From the NCBI GenBank assembly GCA_025965815.1, contig JAOPWF010000861.1, forward strand, positions 1 through 6,459: a DNA stretch of 6,459 bases, written 5' to 3'. Origin of the DNA: Mycobacterium sp. (GTDB taxonomy: Bacteria > Actinomycetota > Actinomycetes > Mycobacteriales > Mycobacteriaceae). The notes below the pieces were generated by a model. It made no database searches, had not been told where the DNA came from, and saw only the letters and a program-made list of their open reading frames with translations. Shown here piece by piece: positions 6,032 to 6,459 of this stretch. How positions within the stretch are numbered: position 1 is the first letter of the stretch; every line of letters begins with the position of its first letter. Both the position numbers and the translations under genes were made by a program.

Positions 6032-6055
6032 ACTGAAACATGTTCTAGTAGAGTA
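6032..6055 (-). promoter_or_regulatory. KstR-type operator and probable promoter of the flavoenzyme gene
   Basis: The plus-strand sequence ACTGAAACATGTTCTAGT (6032-6049) is a palindrome with 14 of 18 symmetric positions. Its core TGAAACATGTTCTA (6034-6047) fits every fixed position of TnnAACnnGTTnnA, the published consensus of KstR, the TetR-family repressor of cholesterol catabolism in mycobacteria and rhodococci. A TACTCT hexamer on the minus strand (6055 to 6050) fits the -10 pattern and would start transcription near 6043, inside the palindrome, giving a leader of about 41 bases. Binding there would repress the flavoenzyme gene and perhaps the membrane-protein gene behind it. The match is seen; regulation by KstR is inferred. 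Confidence 0.65.
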
Positions 6056-6459
6056 GCAACAATTCGTATCGCCGCAGGTCAAGGGCGGTTTTTAGGCTTA
6101 CGACCGATCACCGTGCCAGTAACGAGCCGGTAGCCAGCGGAATCTGCAGTATTCCAGACACGGCTTCTCGGATCTGACGGCCCTAACCGCGATGCACCGA
6201 CCTGGGCCTGTTCGTGCCTCTCAGGGGCTCTCAGAGGCCGCTGATCTGGCTGGTGGCATCACTGAGAAGTCTAGAAAAGCTCAACAGGGTCACCTCGGGG
6301 TCACAGTCTCCAGCAGTTCTCTAGTGGGACCGCCCTACAACTTAGCCAGACTATAGAAAACAGGATGGCAGCCCGATAAGCGCCCAGGTCGCCTGACACG
6401 TTCTTATTGAACGCGTGTGGAACAAAAGCAGCTTTTATGGCGTTTATGAGATGCCGTGG
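6056..6459. other. Non-coding stretch upstream of the flavoenzyme gene with several short repeats; no gene recognised
   Basis: About 400 bases hold no long reading frame and no recognisable protein or tRNA (no T-loop motif on either strand). GC is about 56% by hand count, below the neighbouring genes. Visible structure: CTCTCAG twice at 10-base spacing (6218 and 6228); GGGTCAC twice at 11-base spacing (6287 and 6298); imperfect inverted arms CACTGAGAAGT (6260-6270) and AGTTCTCTAGTG (6315-6326) flanking the GGGTCAC pair; ACACGTTC/GAA-CG-CGTGT around TTATT (6397-6418); and AAAAGC-A-GCTTTT (6424-6436). An ATG at 6437 begins a frame cut by the window edge, but it has no good ribosome binding site. 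A gene entering from the right edge cannot be excluded. Confidence 0.4.

Noticed and set aside
6003..6041. Longer N-terminus for the flavoenzyme from the ATG at 6041 (390 residues)
   Set aside because: It lies within the palindromic operator and beside the likely transcription start, has no ribosome binding site, and the added residues do not look like the family; the ATG at 6002 has AAGGAG.
6070..6094. CCGC...GCGG followed by five Ts as an intrinsic terminator
   Set aside because: Only a 4-bp stem with a 9-base loop, and no plus-strand gene ends just before it.
6437..6459. Start of a gene at the ATG at 6437 (MAFMRCR...)
   Set aside because: Only seven codons are visible, there is no ribosome binding site, and the residues match nothing I recognise.
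6056..6459. tRNA or other standard RNA gene in the right-hand intergenic region
   Set aside because: No T-loop GTTCRANNC motif or paired acceptor arms were found on either strand.

Overview
The window looks like chromosomal DNA from a mycobacterium or a very close relative. Coding stretches are GC-rich, and the gene families are typical of Mycobacterium: a TIGR00027-type SAM methyltransferase, a small secreted protein with the 'PGMNYDASLG...PNQWPP' signature, a mycobacterial-type nitronate monooxygenase-like flavoprotein, and an amidohydrolase/TetR pair that recalls M. tuberculosis Rv2913c/Rv2912c (recalled, not searched). Promoters fit the mycobacterial SigA -10 pattern TAnnnT, and GTG starts and probable leaderless starts occur.

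Layout. Positions 1-808 (minus) hold a methyltransferase gene that runs off the left edge and carries an apparent one-base deletion near its C-terminus. A 186-bp divergent intergenic region (809-994) follows, with a 20-bp imperfect palindrome over the predicted promoter of the next operon. Positions 995-3395 (plus) hold an N-acyl-D-amino-acid-deacylase-like amidohydrolase and, one base after its stop, a TetR-family regulator; the regulator probably controls its own operon through that palindrome. Positions 3396-3525 contain inverted repeats and a possible promoter for a secreted four-cysteine protein (3526-3906). Positions 4002-4257 are the remains of an aldo/keto reductase gene that has lost an internal segment and its whole 3' part but keeps a well-placed -10 box. 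On the minus strand, 4869-6002 encodes a nitronate monooxygenase/2-nitropropane dioxygenase-like FMN enzyme, followed by a four-helix membrane protein (4345-4818), perhaps co-transcribed. In front of the flavoenzyme lies a perfect match to the KstR consensus TnnAACnnGTTnnA, suggesting membership of the sterol-catabolism regulon. The last ~400 bp (about 56% GC by hand count) have no recognisable gene but contain several short direct and inverted repeats.

Nothing here resembles a defence system, CRISPR array, prophage or insertion sequence. The most informative points are two candidate operators (one TetR autoregulatory, one KstR-like) and two decayed or damaged genes (frameshifted methyltransferase, deleted aldo/keto reductase). 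Family assignments come from motif recognition only.
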